From Cinnamomum chago (taxonomy: Eukaryota > Streptophyta > Magnoliopsida > Laurales > Lauraceae): a stretch of DNA of 64,000 bases. The notes beneath the pieces are model-generated. The model did no database searches. It was not told the origin of the DNA and saw only the letters and a program-made list of their open reading frames with translations. How positions within the stretch are numbered: the first letter of the stretch is position 1; each line of letters begins with the position of its first letter. The translations under genes and the position numbers were made by a program. Below are positions 1-12,234 of the stretch, one piece after another. Where the stretch lies: positions 66,373,501 through 66,437,500 of the forward strand of contig CP142458.1 in the NCBI GenBank assembly GCA_038049695.1. The letters are read 5' to 3'.

Positions 1-105
1 TGTTGATCATCCTTGCCCCCTCTAAAAGAAGCTCATGGTTCTGCCACTATATATAAGGGCAATTATCTCTTTTATTTGTATAAGAAAGACAACTCATCAA
101 ACAAC
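1..105. other. Unassigned left edge
   Basis: No gene or recognisable repeat is visible in these bases. They lie directly before an LTR-like start at 106. They do not resemble the GLR exon that flanks the 3' LTR at 7188, so they do not look like the matching left flank of that insertion. Confidence 0.5.
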
Positions 106-1258
106 TGTGACACCTCGACCCGCCTTAATTTCGAGTAATAGTTAATTAATTGATATTAGTTACTTAATGGATGTTTTGACTGTATTTGGGCTTAATTAGT
201 TAGAATTAGTTGGGTTTGACCATTGACTAAGTAGATTATGACTTTTTGGAGTGTTTTGGGTTATATGTGTGTTTTAGATTTTTGGGAGTTTTTGGTGCAT
301 TGCATAGTGCATATCATGGGCTGTAATTCTTATGTTTTGACCTAATTGATTCGAACCCAAACTGACCCATTCCCAGCCCATTTAAGCCCATTTCCTGCAT
401 AAAGCCACTTTTTGAAAACTCTAGAACATACTTGGGTTTGCATGCAAAACCCAGGAAATGTTTTGATTTGAAGAGTTGATCCCTTCAATCGATCAGTCCT
501 TTTTCTTTCCTTTGGCATTCAAGGGGTTCAACTGTCAAGTCAATAACAACTCTATTTTTCATTTCTGAACACCTTTGGTAAGCTTTTTGGTTTAAGATTC
601 ATGTATCCTTGTTCAAATCCGAATTTAAAAGGGTATATTGGTGTTGCATGTGGATTTCAAACCCAATCTTTTCATTCGCCATTGTAGGACTTCATCTTCT
701 CCATTGCATTTGTGAGTTTTTCTTTTGGAGAGCTTGTTTGGGCAATAGAGCTTGATTTTAGCTTGGATTTGTAATTATTAGCTTCAAGCACCTTAAGGCA
801 AGTAAAGCAATTTATATCTTGTGCATGCACCTTCATTTCAATGATTCTTTACTTTGATTCATGTTTTAGAAATCTAATTCCAGCTCATGTGTTAGTTTGA
901 TTTGATTTTTGTAAGTGAGTTCTTGTATAAGGTTGGTGATGTCTTTTAATTGGTGGTATTTGATGGAATGGAATGTATTGGAGACTCCTTTTGGTGCATT
1001 TGTAATGAGTGTGAAAGATTGTTAGAGATTGGTTTTTTAGGCTTAAAACTCGTGGTTCTGCCAAAAATCTTCGGCCAGCCAAAGGCCTTCGGCCACCTGT
1101 TCGGCCCAACGAAATTTAAATAGATTTTCACGGATTTTGGCAGATTTTCGAACGATCATAACTTTTGATCCGTATGTTCGATTTTGAAGTTCTACATACC
1201 GTTGGAAAGCTCTTGAAGCGTAGAATTTAATAGTCCATACAACTTATTGAGTAGAGGT

Positions 1259-1307
<49 letters not shown>

Positions 1308-1340
1308 ATATTTGGATTTAAGAATTTTGGCAACCGGAAT
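106..1340 (+). mobile_element. Degenerate 5' LTR-like fragment of a Ty3 element
   Basis: The stretch opens with TGTGACACCTCGACCC and continues with AT-rich TTAATTAATTGATATTAG-type sequence. It resembles, with substitutions, the start of the 3' LTR at 4565 and of the solo LTR at 8332-11023 read on the minus strand. It probably represents a related or truncated 5' LTR. Only about half the 2.6 kb expected length is present, no primer-binding site is visible before pol, and the left flank (ACAAC) does not match the ACTTC after the 3' LTR. It may therefore belong to a different or recombined copy. The right limit is a guess. Confidence 0.35.
1260..1304. repeat. (GA)n microsatellite
   Basis: An uninterrupted GA dinucleotide run of about 45 bases lies within the LTR-like region. 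Confidence 0.9.
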
Positions 1341-1635
1341 GTACCGCGAGCCAAGTGAAGAACCATGGGATGCTTAGATGGTTTTGGCCCTATAGGTGCA
1401 CCTTAAGGATGGATCCCTTGAACCCTAAATCATACCCAATAGAATTGTAATTCATGTGGGTGAGGTGTAAACTACCAAACACCCTCAAGGAACATCGTGA
1501 ATCTGCATATTGTATTCCGAACCAAATGTGTTATACCAAGGGATTCGACGTCCAAATTAAGTAACACCAAGGGTTCCCTTGTAGCCCAATAACATCGGAA
1601 TCCTTAGTACTACACGGAGTTGGACGGCGAAGACC

Positions 1636-4489
1636 ACGAGTGTTCCAAGACCGTTTCCCTCCAGTAAGGGAAGTAGACTTTACTATAGAACTCGTGCCGG
1701 GTACGGCACCAGTATCAAAGGCACCGTATAGAATGGCACCGTCAGAATTGTTTGAACTGAAGAAATAGATACAGGATTTACTGGACAAGGGTTTTATCCA
1801 ACCGAGTGTCTCACCTTGGGGAGCACCTGTACTGTTTGTGAAGAAGAAGGATGACACCCTTCGTATGTGTATTGATTATAGGCAAATAAACCAAGTGACA
1901 ATCAAGAATAAATATCCATTGCCGAGAATCGATGAGTTGTTTGATCAACTCCAGGGTGCAGCTTACTTTTCCAAGATTGATCTTCGATCTGGATACCATC
2001 AGATTCGAGTTAAAGATCAAGATGTATAGAAGACTACATTTAGGACTCGATATGACCACTATGAATTTTTAGTAATGCCTTTTGGTCTAACCAATGCACC
2101 TGCAGTTTTTATGGCCTTAATGAATAGGGTTTTTGCTTCATATCTAGACCAGTTTGTTGTGGTCTTCATTGACGACATTCTGGTTTATTCAAAGTCAGAG
2201 CGAGAGCATTCACATCATCTACGAATAGCTTTGCGGACGCTCAGAGATAATCAATTGTATGCAAAGTTAGAGAAATGTGATTTCTAACAGCAGCAGGTGA
2301 CATTTCTGGGCCACATAATTTCCGAAGATGGGATAGCCGTTGATACAGCTAAGATTGAAGCAATTACCAAATGACAGAGTTCGAAAAATGTGCCGGAAGT
2401 TCGGAGCTTCTTAGCGTTGGCGGGCTATTACAGGAGATTTGTAAAAGACTTCTCTAAGATAGAAGCTCCATTAACGAAGTTGATTCGGAAGAACGTTCCA
2501 TTCCAATGGAATAATGAATGTGAGTCTAGTTTCCAAATTTTGAAGCAAAAGTTGGTTTCGGCCCCAATCTTGGCGTTACCTGAAGGAAGAGGAGGATTCA
2601 TGGTTTACTCGGACGCTTCAGGAGTTGGATTGGGATGTGTGTTGATGCAGAATGGTAGGGTAATCGCCTACGGTTTGCGTCAGTTGAAGGAACATGAGAA
2701 GAATTATGCAACACATGATTTCGAGCTCGCGGTGGTTGTGTTTGCCTTGAAGCAGTGGAGACATTATTTGTACAGAGAGACTTTTGAAGTCCATTGTGAT
2801 CACCAGAGTCTCCAGTGCCTGTTCACTCAGAAGGATATCAATTTGAGACAACGTCGTTGGTTATAGCTCATCAAGGACTATGATTTTCCATTCACATATG
2901 TGCCTGGGAAGGGGAATATAGTAGCGGATGCTTTGAGTCGGAAATCTGCTGACTTGGCCTCGCTAGTCGGTGAATGGGATCTAATTGAAGAATTCAGAGA
3001 TTTGGACTTATCTGTTGAAATGGTGGACGATAGAGTAATGTTTGCAGCAATGTCCATTTTTGAACCAATGCTTATCAAGGAAATCAAGGATAAGCAATTT
3101 CAAGACCTTGAATTGGTAAAGATCAAGGACAACCTTGCAACTAGACTAGATTTTGTGCTGGTGGAAGGAGTTCTGTATTTTAGAGACAGATTATGTGTAC
3201 CAGCATAAGAGGATTTGAAACAGGCGATAATGTTTGAAGCTCATCACACTAGATATTTTATGCATCCGGAGAGTATGAAAATGTATAGAAATCTCAAGGA
3301 TAGATTTTGGTGGAATAACATGAAGCGGGAGATAGCAAGCTATGTGTCTTCCTGCTTAACATGTCAGCGTATTAAGTTTGAGCACAAGAAACCGCCTGGT
3401 CTACTTCATCCTCTGAATATACCTAGATGGAAATGGGAGCATTTGACTATGGACTTTGTGTCCGGTTTGCCAAGGACGAGGAGGCAGCATGACTCCGTGT
3501 GGGTGATTGTTGACCGTCTTACGAAGTCCGCGCACTTCCTTCCATTTAGAAAAGATATGGGATTCGGCGAGATGTCCAGGCTGTTCGTCAGGGAAATAAC
3601 TCGATTGCATGGAACACCGGTCTCGATAGTTTTAGATCGAGATAGTCAGTTTGTTTCCTCATTTTGGCAATCCTTTCAAAATTCGATGGGTACTAGACTT
3701 CGGTTTAGCACCGCATATCACCCTCAGACAGATGGACAATCGGAGAGGACTATTCAAACCTTGAAAGATTTGCTTCGTGCCAGTGTTATGGATTTTGGCA
3801 GTGACTGGGATGAACACTTAGCGTTATGTGAATTTGCGTACAACAACAGCTATCACTCTAGCATTGAAATGACACATTTTGAAGCACTGTATGGTCGGAG
3901 ATCGAGGACTCCAATTAGCTGGGAAGAAGTTGGAACAAGGAGTTTCCATGGTCCTACTATAATTGCTGAAACAACTGAGAGAGTTCAGAAAGTACAAGAC
4001 AGACTGAAGGTGGCTCGATCAAGGCAGAAGAGCTACGCTGACAATCGTCAGCGTGATCTGGAGTTCGTCATTGATGACTTGGTGTTCTTGAAAACTTCTC
4101 CAATGAAAGGTACTATCTGGTTCGGTCAGAAGGGCAAGCTTTCACCGAGATTTATCGGACCTTTCAAGATTAAAAGCAGAATTGGAGATGTGGCTTATCG
4201 CCTTGAGCTTCCACCAGAGCTTTCTGGCATTCACAATGTATTTCACGTATCAATGCTTCGAAAGTATGCGGTCGATCCTTCACATGTCATTCAGCATGAA
4301 GAGATCCAAGTTTTGCCAAATACCACGTATGTTGAGAAGCCAACTCAAATTATTGATACCAAGGAGCAAGTCCTTCGCACGAGGACAATCAGATGGGTTA
4401 AAGTCTTTTGGGATCATCATGACCCCAGCGAAGCTACATGGGAGCTTGAAGAGCAAATGGCTCAAAAGTATCCAGAGCTATTCGTTTAG
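1636..4489 (+). pseudogene. pol: Ty3/gypsy chromovirus-like pol remnant (RT, RNase H, integrase, chromodomain-like tail)
   Basis: One frame (positions congruent to 2 modulo 3) encodes reverse transcriptase, RNase H and integrase in the Ty3 order. Visible marks are the RT segment around [12 protein letters not shown] (about 2157-2200), the RNase H segment starting [10 protein letters not shown] (about 2600), the integrase zinc region with HH and C-x2-C (about 3239-3370), and the DDE core with MDF (about 3448), LDRDSQF (about 3631) and the Glu of GQSERT (about 3735). The C-terminus ends in a chromodomain-like block (VKVFWDHHDPSEATWELEEQ, about 4399-4460), as in Tekay/Del-type chromoviruses. The frame is never shifted but carries six stops, near 1766, 2027, 2285, 2373, 2864 and 3207. 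Several fit C-to-T or G-to-A changes of CAG, CAA or TGG, as expected from decay of methylated DNA. Gag and protease are absent, so the copy cannot move by itself. Confidence 0.93.
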
Positions 4490-4549
4490 GTAAATTTGAA
4501 TTTGAATTAGCTATTGAATTGTATTGCATTCGGAGGACCGAATGGTTCT

Positions 4550-4564
4550 AAAAGTTTGGGGGCA
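4550..4564 (+). other. Polypurine tract of the Ty3 element
   Basis: AAGTTTGGGGGCA lies immediately before the TG that opens the 3' LTR. This is the normal place for plus-strand priming and fixes the LTR start at 4565. Confidence 0.8.
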
Positions 4565-7187
4565 TGTTACCCCGACCCAAACTAATCATGATTAAGGCTA
4601 ATTAATTGAGATTAATGCTAATTAAGCATGGATAAATGGGTTAATCAAGGTTAATGACCAAAGAGAGATAAATTAGCCTCAGATGATGCATTAAGTGTAA
4701 TGAAATGAAATTGAGTTGGTTAAAATGAGTTTAGACTCAAACAAGGTAGACTAAGGACTTTTTCGTAAATACGGGTTTTCACGTATTTCGTCAAATACAG
4801 AAATTCTTGATACCAACGCGTGTATCTCGAATAGTATGTTAACTTTCATAATAGACGCGGTTCCATTTGACCTCAAATGGACCAAGTGAAACTTCATTTG
4901 ACTCAATATGTAATAAAGCTTATTAAGAGGGGGTTTTTGTGTGAAGGAACCTTATATTAGAATGAAATGAATCATTCATTTATTTTTCACTTCAAGCAAA
5001 ACCCTAGACTCATTCTCTCCTTTTCTCTTCCAATCTCCTTCCTCAAGAGAGAAGCTAGGAGTGATCCAAGTAGTTTGTGAGGAGTGTGTTTTCATCTTCA
5101 TCATCTTCCCCAAGCCATCCTCCCCATTGTTGAAGTGTAGAGCTTGAGAAAGATCTCAAGATTTCTCTCATTGAGCTACAAGTACTTGGAACTTTTAATG
5201 AATTTTCAAGTTGCAATGAGTGAGTAGGCATGATTATTAGCATACATAGCTTATGAGATGTGTTTTTATGTTTTCATGGAGTTAGGGCTTGAAATTTGGA
5301 GATTTTAATCTCAACCCAAGCTAAGGAAAGAGGATTTTTGCCACTAAGCTTCAAGAGAGGCAAGTATAAACATATATTTGTGATTTTGTGTGTTATTGAG
5401 GTGTTTGGAGTTCAATGGATTCAATGTACAGAAATTGGCTTCAGAAATCTGAAGCTCAGAAATCTGAAGCTCAGAAATGTTGTTCTGGGTGAATTTCGGC
5501 TAGCCGCAGGGCTAACTACAAGGCTAACGGCCAGAAAACCCCAATTTGATCAGTCTCTAGAAAGCTTACCGCCGAATTTCGATTAATTTCGGCTAGCCGA
5601 ATGGTGACTGCTGGGCTGACCGAAATTGAGTTAGAAATCCCTGTTAGAAAATCAGCTTCTGGAAAGCTGACCGTAAGCTAACCGAACTTGGTTCGGCTAG
5701 CCGTCATCCGAATTTCAGCTAGCCGCCAACGAGGTTTCGGCTAACCGCCAGTGCAGTTCCGGCTAACCGCCTGGTAGCCGCCAAGGTAATCGAACCTGAC
5801 CAGATTATTCAGTTTGAGTCTAGTGAGTTTGGATTTTTGCATAAGCTTGGAGTATTTCTTGTAAGTATAAGTACTCCTTAAAAATTAGTTTTAGAGCTAA
5901 ACTTCATGGGTGATAATTACGGGGACTATTCAATGCACACTTTAAATATATAATTGTAATGTCCATCGGAAATAACACGTGCATTTGGAAACCAATGGTT
6001 ACACTCAAATGGTTGTTTAGACTTGAGACAGAGTTAAGTAGAACCATAAATGATTAGTGAGTTTTCTCATTATATTGTACGCCACATTATTGGGTTCCAA
6101 TCTAGTGAGATTGGTATCACTATTATTCTCTTCTCTTGTCACGAAGAGAATTATTGAATTGAATTGAATCCAGTAATTAATTGCGTATTGGAGAGCATTA
6201 ACTTTTGATTTTGGCACTATCTAGCTATGGTATTAGAACTTTAACTGAGTTCAATGAATTAATAAATGAAGCAAATGATTAATCCTGCTGCAGCAGATGG
6301 ATTTGGGGTGTTCCGAAACTCCGTGGTGGTGCTAGTTGTCCCTGGTCTGGACACTAGTAAGTCCCACATATTCCGATCATATCTATGGGTATTGATTGAT
6401 GCCTTCCGTTTGGAAGACGAAGCCTTCCGTTTGAAAGACGAATCCTTCCTTTGAGGGAAGATGGTAAATTAAATTAAATGAATCATTCTTTGAGGGAAGA
6501 TGGTAAATAAAATGAAATGAAATGAAATGAAATGAATGAATGAAAGTTATGGTAGTGACTATCTTGTACATTGTCATTGTAGAAATTATCTGGACTTGAT
6601 AGAATTGGAATTGTTATTAAATAGATTGAATGAGTTCAATATATGTATTAACATGTGCTATTACTAGATCTGTTTATACATTGTTGAACCGTCGTGTTCA
6701 CTAGTGTTATTGATGGCATTACAGGCCCAATTGCCTTTGCCGGTGCAGCAGCGCCCCCGGCGGCTGCTGAGGAGACCACTCCGGTTCCTCCAGGAGGATT
6801 GAGCGAATGACACGGATGGAATACCATTTGATATGGTATTCGAGTGTGAAAAGGAACTATCACATTTTGAGAAGCGTTTTGAAAAGTTATTTGTTTAATC
6901 ATTGAGATGTAATTTAATTGTTACTATATGGTGTTTTGGGTACATACTAATTGACAAGAAAAATTATGGGAATGATACATGTATGAGGACTCGATTCTTT
7001 TGTATACATGTAAATTGAATTGATATTGTCAAATATATATGTTTCCGCAATATTGTGTATTTGACAGGTTTCTTGAGGATGTTATCCCTTGTGAATTCCG
7101 TTTTTAACTTCGGTTAATTTGGAGTTTATGGGAGTAATTATGGGCTCACCGCTCGTGATTATCGTAATTCAGGCCCGGGTCGTGACA
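4565..7187 (+). mobile_element. 3' LTR (2.6 kb) of the Ty3 element, inserted in a GLR exon
   Basis: It starts TGTTACCCCGACCC right after the polypurine tract and ends CGTGACA. It is followed at 7188 by ACTTCACACT, which continues a GLR exon in the middle of the codons for DFTLPY. Its size and content match the solo LTR at 8332-11023 read on the other strand, including a cluster of GGCTAGCCG and GGCTAACCGCC motifs around 5500-5800. The following ACTTC is the likely target duplication; its partner lies outside the window or is lost. LTRs of this length suit the Tekay/Del branch. Confidence 0.85.
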
Positions 7188-10100
7188 ACTTCACACTACC
7201 ATACATGAGGTCAGTAGTTTCCATGATTGTACCAGTTGTGGACAGCCACATGAAGCGTCTTTGGTGGTCTCTAAAGCCATTAACGTTGAAATTATGGCTA
7301 CTTATAATAGCTCTGTTCTTGTCAAAAGGGGATTCTGGTTTGGATTTTTGAGCATGAAATAACCGAGTTCAAAGGCGCATTTCCAGAACAAGTGGGGAAA
7401 ATCCTCTCTTTCTCCTTCTCCATCTTCGCCTTTGCACGAAGTAAATTATCCAAATCATCTCTTTACTCAATATTACTTCCTAGGCACATTTTCTTTTTAT
7501 TCCTTTTCTTTTCTTTTTTACCATGATGCATCTAGCTTACTGATTGCAGAGGAGACGCTCATAAGCAATTATTCCAGATTGATTGTAGACCTTGGGACAT
7601 TTGGAGTGTTTGTGTTGGTGACAGTTTATGCCGCCATGTTGCAATCAATGCTAACATCCAATAATGATCAACCAACAGTTACGGGCATCGAGCAGCTAAT
7701 TAGGAATGGGGACTATGTTGGGTATCAGAAAGACTCATTTTTCTACGATCTGTTAAAGCAAATGGGTTTCCAGGAACAAAAGCTCAAGGCCTACTCCTCA
7801 ATACAAGAATATGAAATAGCCATATCAAGTGGAAGCCACAGGAATGGTGTCTCTTCAATTATCGATGAGATTCCATATGTGAAGCTCTTTCTCGCCAAGT
7901 CTGCTAACCGATATACGATGGTTGGACCAACTATCAATCCTAGAGGATTTGGCTTTGTATATATGTCTCTCACTCTACTCACTACATATTAATTAGTTAA
8001 AGCAACACTCAAAAGGAAACAAATAATGTTTTTTTTTTCTTAGGAAAGGGAACATATAATGCTTAAGCTATGAAAGTGCCAATAAATTCTGATCTTTTAC
8101 TTTGAAAACCTGGGATTCATGGTCTAGTAACCCTAATTACATGACCATGGATTTGCAAATATCTTAATGCTTCAATCTTTCTGCGGGTATTTTCCAGGGC
8201 ACTTCTCAATTTGGATACCTTCTCTAAATGTTTAAAGTCGCCTTGTATAACAAATAATTGAACAATTTTTTCCCTATTATTCTAAAATTCCGCTCCAAAA
8301 AAGTCTCTCTTAGGCAGTTATGCTGAACTTCTGTCACATCCCGGTCCCGAAATCACCCTGGCCTAGGGTAATCCCCGAGTTGTGGCACACGTACTTCCGA
8401 ATGTTGTACTTGTCTCGAGCCAACTACAACACACGAAGGAGAGAAAATCGACTATTCCACATGTGAGTCTAGCTCACTAATACAAACAAATAACATTTAA
8501 TATAGCGGAAGTCGTAATTCATTTACAAAAGGTATCATCTCCCATTCAGTACAATTAAACATTTAAGTTTGATACAAAAGAATTATACAAGTATATACAT
8601 TAAGTTACAAAAGAGGGACCAATGAAAGAATCCCCATACATCCACTACCAAAAGTATATGCAAAAGAATTTCGTGTGATCACACAAAAAGGGCTAGTCAC
8701 ACGAATTATGATATTTGTAAGTGTAGCACGCACTCCGAGGAGGTAGAATCAAAGCTGACCCTTGTCCTGACCACTCTTCTAATCCTAAAGGTACCTCTTG
8801 AGTAACCTCCTCTCTCTCCGGGACCTCTTCAAGACCGGGAACTGCATCTGCGTCTGTGACACCAAATGTAGTATCTCAATATGATGATTTAGCAAGTTTA
8901 GGCCAAATAAGAAATTACATAATGTTGCAATTTGAAATTAAGATAAGTAAATTAGTGGATAGTAATGATAAGTATCAACTACGCAAATTGTGCAAACCTC
9001 GAATAATCATGCTGGTGAATTAATTAATAAGAAAACAGACTAATTTAGCTACTACTTTAAGCTCATCCTCTCAAAGAGAGCAAATCTAGTTGGGATATCC
9101 CCAGCTGCCCGACCAAAGGCTAACTAGCTACCCGGTTATGGAGTTCCGGTACTCCAGACGACTTACTGCAGTAGTCTCTAATAAATAAACCAAGTTCAAA
9201 CCCCGTTGGGTATCACAAGGTCGAAGCTAGGTAGTGCCGACTCAATCGAATCAATTAATCGAAATAAGAAGTGGGTTCAAGTGAGTTTGTATCTCAAACT
9301 ATCTATAATAAAAAATCAATTCAATTCATATATCATTGTATACTCACTCAATCCACATTTCAAATAAGTACTGAATCGATATTCGATATACAATATTTGA
9401 AGAATGACGGAGGAAAAATAGAGTAATTAAACCTCAAATGATATTGATGATGCAATGATCTATTTATTTATAATGATCGATCTACCAAATGAAAATAGAA
9501 TTCAATATGAAATGCAATAATTTAAGGAATCAAGGAATTTACTAGCCAATCTAGTCTAATCCTCTAATGTTTCCTCACCATCCAATTCGATATACATTTA
9601 AGGAACCTTTACTTAGAGTCACAGTTTAATAAAAAGTTCATTAAATTAATATCTATGGCATGGTGATAAAATCCTGATTTTTAGGGCTACTCAAGTTCCT
9701 AGGGCTTCAATTAAGCAACTAAGAGGTTAGGGTATCAATTCATGGCTCTAAGAGGGCCTTCGAAATAAAATAAAACAATTTAGAAATTCAGGGGTTCAGT
9801 CAGCTGGCGGTTAGCCGCCTGTAGAACAGTCGGCTAGTCGCCAGGTAACCGCGGTTTTCCTGACAGAAATGTCAGCTACTGGAAATGTAACCGTGGGGGT
9901 TCGGCTAGCCGCTAGGATCACGCAACTAACCGCAAGGTGACCGCGTGGCCTGCGGCACTGTTTCGTTTTGCCAAATCTGAAGCTCTCTCTCCTCCCTCCA
10001 TTTCCACACTTCTCCTCACCTTCTATAACAATGGAGCCTCCTTGCTCCCATGTCCAACATATAAGCAATCCATACCTTTTAAATACATAAGGAGAGCCCA

Positions 10101-11836
10101 ACATACAATTTAAATCCAATCTTACATTGTTGAATACTAAGAGTCATGAGTAAAACATTGAATCAATGGAAGTAACAAAATGTAAATTCATATTATGCTT
10201 ATACTTGCCTCGAATTAAGCTTTCCAGAACCTCTCCTACACTCTTGGGTTAAAGAGCCCTAAATTCCCAAATATTCAAACCCTAAACACAAATCAAATAA
10301 AAAGACTGCAATGAATGTTATGAAAGACTACCCAAGAGTCTCTTGATTCCATTTCAACTCAAAAATCCAAACAACAAGAAGTTGAAGCCTACCTCTTGTA
10401 ATGATTCTGAGATTGAAGGAATTGGAAGATGATGAGGGTTGTTTTTTTCTTGCTTACCAAGAAAGAGAGGAAGGGGAAGAGGAAGAGGAACGGTCTTCTC
10501 CTAGCTCCCAAATGCAATTGCCAATGTCTCTTGATGATTGAGAAGGAAAGAAAGAAGAGAAGAATGGAGAAAAAGGAGAACGTAGAGAGGAAGAGAGGAA
10601 AAGGAATGAAAAAGAATGAAAAGGAGTTGTTGTGAGTGATAAGGATGGAAATTTTGCAGAAAAGTCCACAACATTTATGTATTTCCATTTTAAGTCAAAC
10701 GATCCCACTTCTTCAACGGGTGATAAAATGAAGTGAAGCTGAATACGAAAATTGACGTGCTCAACGAGATACACGCGATGACGCCAAGATGACGTGAAAA
10801 TGATACAAAATGTGAAAATTTATAATTACGAAAAAGTCCTTGACTCTACCCAAGTGAGTCAATTCTACGCCACTCACCTAATCAATTCCCAAGACTCTCA
10901 CTTGACTCAGTCTAAAAAGATCAATGGGTACTAATTTTGATGATTAACAACTAAGCATAATTAATCAAGCTAACTCCTCATTAATTAGCACGAATTAAAA
11001 TCAATTTGGGTTGGGGTGTAACAACTTCACACAGTATGAGTAGAACAGACTCATATTTATATGTCATAAGTCGATCAACCCCATCACCTTCAATATATAA
11101 CTTTATGAACCTTTCAAGGTTTCTACTAAACTGTCAATTGCATCACCTTCAATTGTAGTAAATTGAGATTTAGATGTATAGTCTAGCAATTCTTATAGCT
11201 CATAAATACATTGAGATGTTTATAAGCTTATGCTTCAAGCTTGATCATTTTCCATTTTTTTTTTTATTCCTACAGTTGTTTCAGAGAGGTTGTGCTATCG
11301 TGCATGATGTTTCGAGGGCCGTGCTGAACTTCACTGAAGGAGAGAGGGCACATGAGCTAGAGAAGAAATGGTTTGGCTCCCAAGAACCAAATCCTTCCCG
11401 AACTCAAATACCATACAGAGACATGAGATTGTCAACATATGGTTTCCGTGGTGTCTTACTGATTACTGAATCCATTACAGGCTTCGCAGTTCTCATGTTC
11501 ATCGTTGTCACCATATTCAGACACTGGCAAACCGCGAGGGACCCATCATCCAATGGAGCAATAGTAGTCGACAACATTGAAGAATATAGTAATAGATTTT
11601 ACGCTGAAGTGAACGGAAATTCTTTAAATGAAGGTAATCATGTTGTTGTCATAGAGAGTGATCAGGCCACACAAAATGACAATGATCTAGAGGTGGAAGC
11701 TACATTAAATGAGTGTAGCCATTCAGAGACAGCCTATCAAGACAAATCATTTACAGGTGATGAAATGAGTAACAAAAAGCCTATCTGGACAAACTTTTTT
11801 GTCAGAATTTTGGACAAACTCTATAATATCCCTTGA
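7188..11836 (+). pseudogene. GLR copy A: glutamate-receptor-like pseudogene, 5' end removed by LTR insertion
   Basis: Three exons of a plant glutamate-receptor-like channel remain. Exon 7188-7440 covers the end of S1, M1 and the pore region. Exon 7550-7956 covers M3 and most of S2 and keeps DEIPYVKLFLAK. Exon 11276-11836 covers the end of S2, M4 (about FRGVLLITESITGFAVLMFI) and the cytosolic tail. Splice sites match those of copy C. Defects are: everything upstream replaced by a Ty3 LTR; a one-base insertion in the G run 7328-7331 that shifts the M1 frame and brings stops; a 2.7 kb solo LTR in the last intron; and a MITE in the last exon that supplies a new tail and stop at 11834-11836. The M3 motif reads VYAAMLQS rather than the usual plant SYTASL. 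The 3' UTR continues around 12140-12234 and 13018-13085, split by another solo LTR. The coding exons otherwise resemble C closely, so inactivation looks fairly recent. Confidence 0.88.
8332..11023 (-). mobile_element. Solo LTR (2,692 bp), same family as the 3' LTR at 4565
   Basis: The element runs TGTCACATCC...GGGGTGTAACA. It is flanked by a perfect 5-bp duplication ACTTC (8327-8331 and 11024-11028). Read on the minus strand it begins TGTTACACCCCAACCC and ends GGGATGTGACA, as the LTR at 4565-7187 does, and it shares the GGCTAGCCGC-type motif cluster (about 9795-9950). No internal region is present, so it arose by recombination between the two LTRs. It sits in the last intron of GLR copy A. 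ORFs inside it have no recognisable product. Confidence 0.93.
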
Positions 11837-11915
11837 ATATTCCTATAATATTCAAGGGATAACATAGGGGATGTCCAAAATTCTGGCCAAAAAATTTGTC
11901 CAAATAGCACTAGTG
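11773..11915. mobile_element. Mutator-like MITE (143 bp) in the last exon of GLR copy A
   Basis: The arms of about 60 bp form a near-perfect fold-back around 11842-11847. The ends align base for base (left CAAAAAGCCTATCTGGACAA, right reversed CACTAGTGCTATTTGGACAA). A perfect 9-bp duplication AATGAGTAA flanks it (11764-11772 and 11916-11924). A 9-bp duplication with long terminal inverted repeats is the mark of Mutator-like elements. The insert changes the reading of the GLR tail and provides its stop codon. Confidence 0.85.
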
Positions 11916-11921
11916 AATGAG

Positions 11922-12041
11922 TAAAATGCTATTAGTAGTCTTCAGTGGTCCTATTAGTAAAATAGTAGTAAAATAGTAGTAAAATTAGTAAAATAGTAAA
12001 ATGCTATTAATAGTTAAATGCTATTAGTAAAATAGTAGTCC
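11922..12041. repeat. Irregular TAGTAAAA-type repeat
   Basis: Short units such as TAGTAAAATAG and ATGCTATTAGT recur many times just after the MITE in copy A. They probably arose by slippage. Confidence 0.7.
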
Positions 12042-12234
12042 CCTGCTCGCTCATCAGTTGATGATACGGGAATTACTCTTGCTTTTTAGCGACATTGTAA
12101 TCCAGCAGGTGCTCTTGAGTAGTTAGTCTACATTGATTTGATTTCAACAGATGGGATTTCTCTTATTTGTATATTGCTGTGAATGTTAGCATAGACTAGT
12201 ATATACCATGTCTCTTTTGTGTAGTGTAAGTGCC

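Noticed and set aside
6225-6245. TGGTATTAGAACTTTA resembles a tRNA-Met primer-binding site inside the 3' LTR
   Set aside because: The homologous place in the complete solo LTR (about 9200-9225, minus strand) is plain LTR sequence, and the solo LTR has its own exact target duplication, so the LTR really is about 2.6 kb long.
106-7187. One complete LTR element spanning 106-7187
   Set aside because: The left flank ACAAC does not match ACTTC on the right, the 5' LTR-like part is only half length, gag and the primer site are missing, and the left flank is not GLR sequence.
10389-10774. ORFs around 10389-10774 on both strands
   Set aside because: They lie inside the solo LTR, in purine/pyrimidine-biased sequence, with no recognisable protein.
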